Assembly: GCA_017424205.1 (NCBI GenBank)
Contig: JAFPAS010000228.1
Span: 1-8,593 of the forward strand
Length of the DNA: 8,593 nucleotides
Direction of reading: 5' to 3'
Origin: Prevotella sp.
GTDB taxonomy: Bacteria; Bacteroidota; Bacteroidia; Bacteroidales; Bacteroidaceae
Under the pieces are notes generated by a model. It was not told where the DNA came from. It worked only from the letters and a program-made list of their open reading frames with translations, and did not search any database. The position numbers were made by a program, and so were the translations under genes. Shown piece by piece: positions 1-6,435 of the stretch (positions are counted from its first letter, which is position 1; each line of letters opens with the position of its first letter).

Positions 1-288
1 CAGCTGTATCGTCCTATTATGAAGAAAGAAGAGACCGTAGAGAGCGAACCAATCTTTACAGTTACGACTCCTCCAGATCCCGAACGATCAGACCTTGAGC
101 CAACGGCAGGATCAGACACTTCATATCCAGATCCCAAACCATCAGACCTTGAGCCAACGGCAGGACCAGACACTTCATATACAGATCCCAAACCATCAGA
201 CCTTGAGCCAACGGCAGGACCAGACACTTCATATACAGAAAGAATGAAACAATGGATAATAAAAATATTGAAAGATACAGAGGAATAA
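1..288 (+). CDS. C-terminal part of an acidic, proline-rich repeat protein (partial at left edge)
   Basis: The frame is open from base 1 to a TAA at 286-288, so this is probably the 3' end of a gene that starts outside the window. An ATG at 19 is the first in-window start and would give 89 residues, but nothing favours it as the true start. The protein is hydrophilic, rich in Asp, Glu, Pro, Thr and Ser. Three tandem 18-residue repeats with the core SDLEPTAG.DTSY are followed by a short amphipathic end, MKQWIIKILKDTEE. No catalytic motif, signal peptide or membrane segment is visible. Such a repeat looks like a flexible linker or tail, which is inference. The last 37 bp overlap the next gene in another frame, which suggests co-transcription and perhaps translational coupling. 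I do not recognise the family. Confidence 0.5.
   Translation, partial: QLYRPIMKKEETVESEPIFTVTTPPDPERSDLEPTAGSDTSYPDPKPSDLEPTAGPDTSYTDPKPSDLEPTAGPDTSYTERMKQWIIKILKDTEE
73..234 (+). repeat. Three tandem 54-bp coding repeats
   Basis: Copies lie at 73-126, 127-180 and 181-234 and each encodes 18 residues. Copies 2 and 3 differ at one base, the first (C/A, Pro to Thr). Copy 1 differs from copy 2 at three bases. The unit is a multiple of three, so gain or loss of a copy keeps the frame. The near-identity of copies 2 and 3 suggests recent duplication, so copy number may vary between strains (inference). This is not a CRISPR array because there are no spacers. Confidence 0.93.
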
Positions 289-887
289 CTCTTTCGAAAG
301 AGACATCTCCTGAAGCCATTGCTGACGAACTTTCAAAGTTGGTAAAGTCGCTGGTGGCAGCAGAACGCAATGACCTTTTGCTTGATGCCATCGGTGTGCC
401 TGTATTAGAGAAGCTACGCGTTGAGGCCGCTAAAAAACGCTTAAGCCGACTCCTTATAACAAAGGACTACCGCTTCATTCTCATTGACGATAACAAAAAG
501 GAAATTATCCTTAATCCTGTACACAAGGCAGTATATCTTCTCTTTCTCAATCATCCTGAGGGTATAGAGTTTAAGAATCTCATAGACTATCGTGAAGAAT
601 TACTGAAATACTATATGGCTACAGCACGTTTGATGGACAAGAATGCCATAACAGAAAGCATTGATAAACTTATTGACCCCTTTAATAATTCCATCAATGA
701 AAAATGCTCAAGAATAAAAAATGTTTTGCTTGGCATGATGGACCAGTATACGGCAGACTATTATATTGTAAGCAGCCATAACAAGAAACATGTGACTGGT
801 TCGTCAAAAATATGGTATGAACGACTCAAAGTTATCAAACTGCCTAGGAATCTCGTGCTGCAAGAAGAGAAGATTATTTTACTTTAG
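252..887 (+). CDS. Conserved-looking cytoplasmic protein of unknown function, possible winged-helix core
   Basis: This encodes 211 residues from an ATG at 252, which lies inside the 3' end of the preceding frame and overlaps it by 37 bp. There is no signal peptide or membrane helix. The N-terminal ~75 residues are helical and charged. A central segment (about residues 82-120) reads strand, then a KAVYLLFLNHPEGIEFKNL stretch, then DYREELLKYY. That pattern resembles the helix-turn-helix/wing layout of response-regulator output domains, but this is a resemblance by eye only. A second motif, NSINEKCSRI (about residues 146-155), and a C-terminal RLKVIKLPRNLV complete what looks like a conserved architecture. 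I seem to recall similar unnamed Bacteroidales proteins but cannot verify this. A regulator or accessory partner of the upstream gene is possible. No function is assigned. Confidence 0.75.
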   Translation: MDNKNIERYRGITLSKETSPEAIADELSKLVKSLVAAERNDLLLDAIGVPVLEKLRVEAAKKRLSRLLITKDYRFILIDDNKKEIILNPVHKAVYLLFLNHPEGIEFKNLIDYREELLKYYMATARLMDKNAITESIDKLIDPFNNSINEKCSRIKNVLLGMMDQYTADYYIVSSHNKKHVTGSSKIWYERLKVIKLPRNLVLQEEKIILL

Positions 888-1126
888 GCTAACTTTATCA
901 GCGTAAAACAAATATTGCCGCTGTCACATCAGCGTATGTTCTTAATTACTTGGGGAGATACACTCTTTATATATACCGAGCAATATCCTCCAGAGATTGC
1001 TTTTTTGATCACTTTAGGTGAGCATACAAGTCCTGAACCGAGCGAGGAGCAATCAATACCACAGGCAGGCAGTGGAGTGCGAAGCACGTAACTCCTGTAA
1101 AGAAATATCATACATCATACATTATC

Positions 1127-1172
1127 CCCCGAAGGGAGAGGCAGAGCAATACGTGCTGTCATCCCTTCGGGG
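1127..1172. repeat. Perfect 11-bp inverted repeat with 24-nt loop
   Basis: The left arm CCCCGAAGGGA (1127-1137) is exactly complementary to the right arm TCCCTTCGGGG (1162-1172). The GC-rich arms would form a stable hairpin in RNA or single-stranded DNA. It is followed by TTCGATTTGTT rather than a clean T run, so it is a poor match to an intrinsic terminator of the gene ending at 887. A REP-like palindromic element or the end of a degenerate mobile repeat is an alternative reading. Confidence 0.7.
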
Positions 1173-1207
1173 TTCGATTTGTTATGACATCAGTTATCCA
1201 GGGAACG

Positions 1208-1252
1208 CTTTCCTCCTTCCCCCTTAATCCTTCCTCTTTAATCCCCCTCCCC
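1208..1252 (+). other. G-free pyrimidine tract with tandem 14-mer before porP
   Basis: No G occurs from 1208 to 1252, and 41 of 45 bases are C or T. It contains two tandem 14-mers, CTTCCCCCTTAATC (1216-1229) and CTTCCTCTTTAATC (1230-1243), with 12 of 14 bases identical. It ends 13 bp before the first possible porP start. If transcribed, this would be an unstructured C-rich leader resembling a Rho-utilisation segment. That role is inference only. Confidence 0.55.
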
Positions 1253-1265
1253 AGAATGTTATAAA

Positions 1266-2294
1266 ATGAAAAAAAATGCAGTTTATGCAATAAACAATAA
1301 TTTTATTCGTTATAATGTTGTGGGACATAGTATGCAGACGATAACAAGCGGCGTAATGTCGTGCCTGCGAATCATTGTGGCAGGTGTTGCATTGACCTTT
1401 GTTACGGAGGTTAAGGCACAATACGACGTGCTATTCAGTCACTACTATGACATGGAGACAAGTTTCAATCCAGCGGCTGCAGGAAAAAATCCGAAACTCA
1501 ATATCACAGCAGCATACGCCATGGATTTAGCTGGATTCGAGCATAACCCGCAGACGGCATACGTATCAGCCGACATGCCTTTCCTCTTTCTCGGAGGCAC
1601 GCATGGCGCTGGAGCGCAGTTTATGAGTGACAAACTCGGTTTGTTCGATCATATGCGCATCTCGCTGCAGTATGCCAATAAGCAGCGGCTATTCGGTGGC
1701 GAACTGAGCATTGGCGTGCAGGCATCACTGCTTTCTGAGAAGTTCGACGGCTCAGGGCTCGACCTTGAAGACAGCAGCGACCCTGCTTTCACATCATCGG
1801 AGGTCAACGGCAACGGATTCGACCTCGGTGCCGGAATATACTACAAGCGCAAGCAGTTTTATGTAGGAGTGTCAGCGCTTCATCTCACATCGCCAAAGGT
1901 AGAACTGGGCGAGGTAAACGAGCTCCAGATTGATCCTACATATTATCTGACAGCAGGCTATGCCTTCAAACTGCGTAACCCTTTCCTTACGGTCATGACA
2001 TCGGCCATAGGACGCACGGACGGAGTGGCTTACAGAGCAGACGTGACAGGACGACTGGTATATCAGAACGATACTAAATATATGTATGGTGGACTCTCTT
2101 ACAGTCCGACAAACAGCGTGACAGCTTTAGTGGGCATGAAAATACAGGGCGTGACCCTCAGTTACAGTTACGAGTGTTACACCTCAGGGGTTAATCCTGG
2201 TAATGGCTCGCACGAACTATTCGTTGGATACCAGATTGACCTGAATCTCGTGAAGAAAGGAAAGAATGTGCATAAGGCAGTGAGAATCCTGTAA
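1266..2294 (+). CDS. porP: PorP/SprF-family outer-membrane protein of the type IX secretion system
   Basis: The mature N-terminus QYDVLFSHYYDMETSFNPAAAG is the PorP/SprF family hallmark, and the C-terminal GSHELFVGYQIDLNLVKKGKN with a terminal KAVRIL is also typical. Alternating aromatic and aliphatic strands between them fit an outer-membrane beta-barrel. The signal peptide is hydrophobic at about residues 32-46, with probable cleavage after A51 (VKA|QYD). With the start at 1266 the signal is unusually long. ATGs at 1332 (residue 23) and 1356 (residue 31) would give normal signals of 29 or 21 residues, so the true start may be one of these. PorP is the outer-membrane partner of the T9SS and is needed for secretion in Porphyromonas gingivalis. 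It is the first gene of the cluster, 106 bp before porK. The family assignment is firm; only the start is uncertain. Confidence 0.93.
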   Translation: MKKNAVYAINNNFIRYNVVGHSMQTITSGVMSCLRIIVAGVALTFVTEVKAQYDVLFSHYYDMETSFNPAAAGKNPKLNITAAYAMDLAGFEHNPQTAYVSADMPFLFLGGTHGAGAQFMSDKLGLFDHMRISLQYANKQRLFGGELSIGVQASLLSEKFDGSGLDLEDSSDPAFTSSEVNGNGFDLGAGIYYKRKQFYVGVSALHLTSPKVELGEVNELQIDPTYYLTAGYAFKLRNPFLTVMTSAIGRTDGVAYRADVTGRLVYQNDTKYMYGGLSYSPTNSVTALVGMKIQGVTLSYSYECYTSGVNPGNGSHELFVGYQIDLNLVKKGKNVHKAVRIL

Positions 2295-2400
2295 TACGAA
2301 TATATAACAATGTAATGGATGTCGTTGGCTTCTTTCAGAATGTTAAGATGATTCTGCCGTAGCTTATTTGACTATTGAAACAAAAAACAAAACAAAATAT

Positions 2401-3855
2401 ATGAAGAAAGTACAAATCATATCATGCAGTGTCTTACTCATGCTTCTTTCTGCATGCATGGGCAGCCAGGGACTCTCATCTGCAGGAAGCGGAGGAGAAG
2501 TCGTGGGAGTAGGAGGCGGAAAAGCCTTCACAGAACCGACACCTTATGGCATGACACTCGTAAAGCGAGGCTATCTCAAGATGGGTATTGAGAAGCAGGA
2601 CTCGTTATGGGGCACACAGACACCAGTGAAGGAAATCAGTGTCGACGGATTCTGGATGGACGAAACAGAGGTGACAAACTCAAAGTATAAGCAGTTTGTG
2701 CAGTGGGTGCACGACTCTATTCTGCGTACACGTCTTGCTGACCCTGCATACGGCGGCGATGAGTCGTATATGATTACAGAGGATAGAGAGGGCAATCCTG
2801 TCACTCCGCATCTCAACTGGAAAAAGCAGTTGCCACGCAAACCAAACGAGGACGAGCAGCGTGCAATAGAGAGCTTCTATACATATAATCCCGCTACTGG
2901 TGAGAAGATGCTCGACGTGTCACAGCTCAACTACAGATATGAGGTGTACGACTATACCACTGCGGCGCTACGACGCAACCGACTAAATCCGGCAGAGCGA
3001 AATCTCAATACCGATATAGAGGTCGATATGGACGAGGTGGTGATGATTTCAAAGGATACGGCATACATCGATGACGAGGGAAACATCGTGCGCGAAACTA
3101 TCAACAGAGAACTCACTGGTCCGTGGGATTTCCTCAATACATACATCGTAAATATATATCCTGATACAACCTGCTGGGTGAACGACTTCAAGAACTCAGA
3201 CAACGAGCTCTATCTGCGCAACTATTTCACTAACCCTACATACAACGAATATCCTGTTGTAGGCGTGACATGGGAGCAGGCTAATGCCTTCTGCGTGTGG
3301 AGAACAGAATATCTGCTGAAGGGTCTTGGACCGCAGGCGCGCTACATTCAGCGCTATCGTCTGCCGACTGAGGCAGAATGGGAGTATGCCGCAAGAGGAA
3401 AAGATGGCACAGAGTTCCCGTGGAACGAAATGGACACGAAGAACGAGGATGGATGCTTCTATGCTAACTTCAAACCTGATAGAGGTAACTACATAGAAGA
3501 CGGCAACCTGATTACAAGCCGAGTGGGCAGTTATGGTTCTAATTCTAACGGCCTGTATGATATGGCAGGTAACGTGGCAGAATGGACATCAACAGTATAT
3601 ACTGCGTCTGGAGTGTCTGCAATGAACGACATGAATCCGCAGCTCGACTACAATGCAGCGATTGAAGACCCATACCGATTGAAGAAAAAGTCTGTAAGAG
3701 GTGGCTCATGGAAAGACCCAGAATCATTCATACGCTCGGCATGGCGCTCTTGGGAATACCAGAACCAGCCACGCTCGTACGTGGGTTTCCGCTGCGTACG
3801 CTCATTGGCAAGTTCATCAAGCGTCAATCAGAAGCAGCAGAAGAAACGCAAATAA
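2401..3855 (+). CDS. porK: PorK/GldK lipoprotein of the type IX secretion ring
   Basis: This encodes 484 residues from the ATG at 2401. That start places the lipobox LLSAC correctly, with lipidated Cys19 after a short hydrophobic signal. The open frame reaches back to a TTG at 2368, but that would only add a polar extension. The body is a formylglycine-generating-enzyme-like (FGE/SUMF1) fold. DETEVTN.KY.QFV lies near residue 85, YPVVGVTWEQANAFC near 282, RLPTEAEWEYAARG near 322, NGLYDMAGNVAEWT near 383, and RGGSW...WRSWEY....VGFRCVRS at 432-468. A long insert of about 165 residues separates the first two blocks, as in GldK proteins. The FGE catalytic cysteine motif is absent, since the GGSW is followed by KDPESF, so the protein should be structural. 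The family assembles with PorN into the periplasmic ring attached to the outer membrane. The C-terminus is a short Ser/Gln/Lys tail. Confidence 0.95.
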   Translation: MKKVQIISCSVLLMLLSACMGSQGLSSAGSGGEVVGVGGGKAFTEPTPYGMTLVKRGYLKMGIEKQDSLWGTQTPVKEISVDGFWMDETEVTNSKYKQFVQWVHDSILRTRLADPAYGGDESYMITEDREGNPVTPHLNWKKQLPRKPNEDEQRAIESFYTYNPATGEKMLDVSQLNYRYEVYDYTTAALRRNRLNPAERNLNTDIEVDMDEVVMISKDTAYIDDEGNIVRETINRELTGPWDFLNTYIVNIYPDTTCWVNDFKNSDNELYLRNYFTNPTYNEYPVVGVTWEQANAFCVWRTEYLLKGLGPQARYIQRYRLPTEAEWEYAARGKDGTEFPWNEMDTKNEDGCFYANFKPDRGNYIEDGNLITSRVGSYGSNSNGLYDMAGNVAEWTSTVYTASGVSAMNDMNPQLDYNAAIEDPYRLKKKSVRGGSWKDPESFIRSAWRSWEYQNQPRSYVGFRCVRSLASSSSVNQKQQKKRK

Positions 3856-3887
3856 AGCACTGGCATAACAGAGCATAGCACGACAGA

Positions 3888-3895
3888 TAATTTTG
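3888..3895 (+). promoter_or_regulatory. Possible Bacteroidetes -7 element before porL
   Basis: TAATTTTG matches the Bacteroidetes -7 consensus TAnnTTTG exactly and lies 26 bp before the porL ATG, so a transcript could start near 3902. The expected upstream TTTG box is not convincing, as only ACTGG occurs near 3859-3863. It may be an internal promoter for porLMN or a chance match in an AT-rich gap. Confidence 0.3.
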
Positions 3896-3921
3896 CATAC
3901 ATATAAAACACTATAATCACG

Positions 3922-4737
3922 ATGGCAAAATATAGTAAATTCAATATAATCTATCTCATACAGAAATGGATGGACAGCGTGGCAGGACAGACATTCATGA
4001 ATTATGCATATTCATGGGGCGCTGCCATAGTAATCCTCGGTACACTCTTCAAACTGACCCACTTGCCAGGAGCAAACCTCATGCTCTTTATAGGTATGGG
4101 TACAGAGGTGTTCGTATTCTTCATTGCTGCGTTTGACCGTCCGTTTGATAAGACTGCTGACGGTCGTGAACTCGCTACAGACAGCCAGCTGGCAGCAGAA
4201 ATGGCAGAAGATGAGGAGGATGAGATAACTGAGGGCAATGCATCACAGGCAATGCCAGGAAGTACTATCATATTCGGAGGTGGAATGGTAGGTGGTACGC
4301 CAGCTGCAGCTTCATCTGCTACTACAGAGCAGCAAGCAGCTATGGGCGAGGTGCCTGCTGGTATCTCTGGCTCTATCCCTGGCTCGCCAGTTGTAGTTGG
4401 TGCTCCTGCACCGGCTGTGACAACAGAGACAGCTACAGCTATGGAAGAGGTTACAACAGCATACATCGACCGACTTAATGAGCTCAATGAGACTCTCTCT
4501 AAGGTGGCTGAACTCAGCAAGCGCCTCACTACCGACTCTGAGGAGATGGAGAATCTCAACCGTACACTCACCGGAATCTCTCGAGTATACGAAATGCAGC
4601 TTAAGTCGGCTTCGCAGCAGATTACCACACAAGACCAGATTAACGACCAGACACGCATGCTCGCACAGCAGATGGCTGACCTCAATGCTATCTATGCCCG
4701 CATGATTGAGGCCATGTCTGTCAATATGAAGCAATAG
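3922..4737 (+). CDS. porL: PorL/GldL inner-membrane motor protein of the type IX secretion system
   Basis: This encodes 271 residues. Two membrane helices lie at about residues 29-46 and 51-71, the hallmark of GldL/PorL. Within them K44, H47 and E62 correspond by motif (FKLTHLPG...GMGTE) to K27, H30 and E49 of Flavobacterium johnsoniae GldL, residues linked to proton-driven rotation with PorM/GldM. After helix 2 comes an acidic stretch (residues 72-105), then a Gly/Ala/Pro/Thr-rich linker (about 106-165) and a C-terminal coiled coil (about 174-268). The latter contains the family-like LNRTLTGISRVYEMQLKS and ends LNAIYARMIEAMSVNMKQ. The W..VYPEL-type motif I expect shortly after helix 2 is not evident, so the cytoplasmic part seems shortened or diverged. 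The gene lies between porK (66 bp gap) and porM (62 bp gap). In the membrane it forms the PorL5-PorM2 motor, by analogy with solved GldLM complexes. Confidence 0.95.
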   Translation: MAKYSKFNIIYLIQKWMDSVAGQTFMNYAYSWGAAIVILGTLFKLTHLPGANLMLFIGMGTEVFVFFIAAFDRPFDKTADGRELATDSQLAAEMAEDEEDEITEGNASQAMPGSTIIFGGGMVGGTPAAASSATTEQQAAMGEVPAGISGSIPGSPVVVGAPAPAVTTETATAMEEVTTAYIDRLNELNETLSKVAELSKRLTTDSEEMENLNRTLTGISRVYEMQLKSASQQITTQDQINDQTRMLAQQMADLNAIYARMIEAMSVNMKQ

Positions 4738-4799
4738 GCTTCTATAGAAACTGATAACGGCTCAGAGCCGGAATAACAATACTACAAACCAACCAACTG

Positions 4800-6350
4800 A
4801 TGGCAATAAAGAAAAACTACGTCTCGCCGCGCCAGAGAATGATTAACCTCATGTACGTCGTGCTCATGGCTATGCTTGCAATGAATATCTCTAACGAGGT
4901 GCTCGACGGATTCACTATTGTCGAAGAAAGCCTGCAACGCACTACTGCAAACTCTTCAAAGCAGAATGCAGCTATATATAGCGACTTCGAATCACAGATG
5001 AAGACTAACCCGCAGAAGGTGAAGGAATGGTTCGAAAAGGCTACAGCGGTGAAACGAATGAGCGACTCGCTATACAACTACGCTGAGCAGCTTAAACTGG
5101 CTATAGTGAGAGAGGCTGACGGTGATGACGCTGACATAAATAATATTGAGCGAAAGGACGACCTTGAGGCTGCTAATCAGGTGATGCTCGCACCTACTAC
5201 AGGACAGGGCGCAAAGCTGAAAAAAGCAATAGATAGTTTCCGTCAGAGAATCCTGACTATGGTTACTGACCCTGAACAGCGACGCATCATAGAGAACAAC
5301 CTGACTACAACTATATCAGGAAAATCTAATCCGCTCAACAAGAACTGGCAGGAGTATATGTTCGAAGGCATGCCTGTAGCGGCTGCCGTGACACTGCTGT
5401 CGAAAATTCAGAGTGATGTGAGATATGCTGAGGGCGAGGTGCTTCATACGCTCGTCAGCAATATTGATATGAAGGATATTCGTGTCAACAGACTTTCAGC
5501 ATTCGTTATTCCTAATGCGCAGACCGTAGTACGTGGCGACAGATTCTCTGCTCAGATTGTTATGGCGGCTATCGATACTACGCAGCAGCCTAAAATATTC
5601 ATCGGCGGACGCGAAATGGACCTGCCGAACAATACATACGAGTTGACCACAACACGCACGGGTGACTTTACTTTCGGCGGATACATTACTATGGTTAATG
5701 GCAATGGTGAGACTATACGCCGTGACTTCGAACAGAAATATACTGTAGTCGACCCTTCGGCAACTGTCTCTGCCGACCTGATGAATGTGCTCTATGCAGG
5801 TTATTCTAATCCTATCAGCATTTCTGTACCAGGAGTGCCTGTCAATAGGGTTACTGCAACTATGTCTGGAGGAACGCTCATGCCTGTTGCTCCTGGAAAA
5901 TACATAGCACGTCCGGCAAAGGTAGGACAGGATGTCACTATCACCGTGTCGTCAACACAGTCTGGCAGAGCGCAGCAGATGGGACAGTATACGTTCCACG
6001 TGCGTAAACTGCCTGATCCGACAGCATACATCGCAATGGGCACTGACAGATTCCGTGGAGGCGGACTGCCAAAGGCGCAGCTGATGGGCGCAAGCGGAAT
6101 AAAGGCTGCTATCGACGACGGACTGCTCGATATCGAGTTTAAGGTGACGGAGTTTGAAGCGGTATTCTTTGACAATATGGGTAATGCAGTGCCGATGGTT
6201 AGTGACGGAGCGGCATTCTCAGGACGACAGAAGGATGCTTTCCGCAAACTCTCAAGAAATAAACGATTCTATATATCAAGAATTACAGCAGTCGGACCAG
6301 ATGGCATAGCACGCAAACTGCCAGCCTCAATGGAAGTTATAGTGAAATAA
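4800..6350 (+). CDS. porM: PorM/GldM periplasm-spanning motor protein of the type IX secretion system
   Basis: This encodes 516 residues, a normal length for the family. The short N-terminus ..SPRQRMINLMYVVLMAMLAMNISNEVLDGF carries the single membrane helix (about residues 15-31) and the conserved SPRQRMINLMY start. The periplasmic part follows the four-domain plan: a helical D1 (about 35-220), then three beta-rich domains. D2 starts near RLSAFVIPN (about residue 230), D3 near 320 and D4 near 402 (KLPDPTAYI), ending MEVIVK. In the family a PorM dimer plugs into the PorL pentamer and reaches across the periplasm to the PorK-PorN ring, carrying motor energy to the outer membrane. No truncation or frameshift is seen. 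A small CGGCTC/GAGCCG palindrome (4758-4770) sits in the gap before it. Confidence 0.96.
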   Translation: MAIKKNYVSPRQRMINLMYVVLMAMLAMNISNEVLDGFTIVEESLQRTTANSSKQNAAIYSDFESQMKTNPQKVKEWFEKATAVKRMSDSLYNYAEQLKLAIVREADGDDADINNIERKDDLEAANQVMLAPTTGQGAKLKKAIDSFRQRILTMVTDPEQRRIIENNLTTTISGKSNPLNKNWQEYMFEGMPVAAAVTLLSKIQSDVRYAEGEVLHTLVSNIDMKDIRVNRLSAFVIPNAQTVVRGDRFSAQIVMAAIDTTQQPKIFIGGREMDLPNNTYELTTTRTGDFTFGGYITMVNGNGETIRRDFEQKYTVVDPSATVSADLMNVLYAGYSNPISISVPGVPVNRVTATMSGGTLMPVAPGKYIARPAKVGQDVTITVSSTQSGRAQQMGQYTFHVRKLPDPTAYIAMGTDRFRGGGLPKAQLMGASGIKAAIDDGLLDIEFKVTEFEAVFFDNMGNAVPMVSDGAAFSGRQKDAFRKLSRNKRFYISRITAVGPDGIARKLPASMEVIVK

Positions 6351-6356
6351 CAAACG

Positions 6357-6392
6357 TGTCTCGTCCTCGTTGTCGTCGCCGTCCCCGTTCTC
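6357..6392 (+). repeat. Period-6 GTYNYC hexamer array in the porM-porN gap
   Basis: Five consecutive hexamers, GTCCTC, GTTGTC, GTCGCC, GTCCCC and GTTCTC (6363-6392), fit GTYNYC, with a degenerate TGTCTC before them. The block lies wholly in the 85-bp gap between porM and porN, starting 6 bp after the porM stop. Similar arrays appear at 8403-8426 and 8485-8520. The function is unknown. Confidence 0.7.
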
Positions 6393-6393
6393 A

Positions 6394-6411
6394 TTAACTT
6401 CCGAAAGTTAA
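6394..6411. repeat. 7-bp inverted repeat before porN
   Basis: TTAACTT (6394-6400) and AAGTTAA (6405-6411) are perfect complements with a CCGA loop. An AT-rich segment with no T run follows, so a terminator is unlikely. A protein-binding site, an mRNA processing hairpin or a chance AT-rich palindrome are the alternatives. It ends 24 bp before the porN ATG. Confidence 0.5.
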
Positions 6412-6435
6412 ATAAATAATTAAACGTTACAAAAT

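Larger units (their letters stand above)
888..1265. other. Intergenic region before the T9SS operon, no convincing gene
   Basis: This 378-bp stretch separates the left gene pair from porP. Short open frames exist on both strands (1018-1227 +, 929-1111 -), but their translations look like random sequence and neither has a credible start context. The region contains an 11-bp perfect inverted repeat (1127-1137/1162-1172) and a G-free pyrimidine tract (1208-1252). It must hold the promoter for porP if the operon starts there, but no full Bacteroidetes promoter (TTTG, then TAnnTTTG) was found. The closest -7-like match is TCGATTTG at 1174-1181, with one mismatch and no matching upstream box. The block around 940-1205 has the character of a dispersed non-coding repeat remnant (inference). 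Confidence 0.6.

Noticed and set aside
73..234. CRISPR-like array
   Set aside because: The repeats are directly tandem without spacers and lie in a coding frame.
929..1111. Minus-strand small open frame
   Set aside because: It is only 60 codons, has no recognisable motif and overlaps other chance frames in the same region.
1018..1227. Small open frame before porP
   Set aside because: Its translation shows no domain, it crosses the inverted repeat and enters the pyrimidine tract, and it looks like a chance frame in repeat-derived sequence.
2368..2400. TTG start extending porK by 11 residues
   Set aside because: The added polar residues would precede the lipoprotein signal. The ATG at 2401 gives a standard signal with lipobox Cys19.
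2401..3855. porK as an active formylglycine-generating enzyme or sulfatase modifier
   Set aside because: The fold is similar, but the catalytic cysteine motif is missing, while the lipobox, insert and neighbours fit the structural GldK/PorK lipoprotein.
4002..4685. A 227-codon open frame on the minus strand opposite porL
   Set aside because: It lies entirely opposite a well-supported motor gene. Its Ser/Ala/Val/Ile-rich low-complexity product reflects the complement of porL codons, and no independent start context or family motif is visible.
4758..4770. CGGCTC-A-GAGCCG palindrome before porM as a terminator
   Set aside because: The stem is very short, no T run follows, and porM clearly continues the operon.
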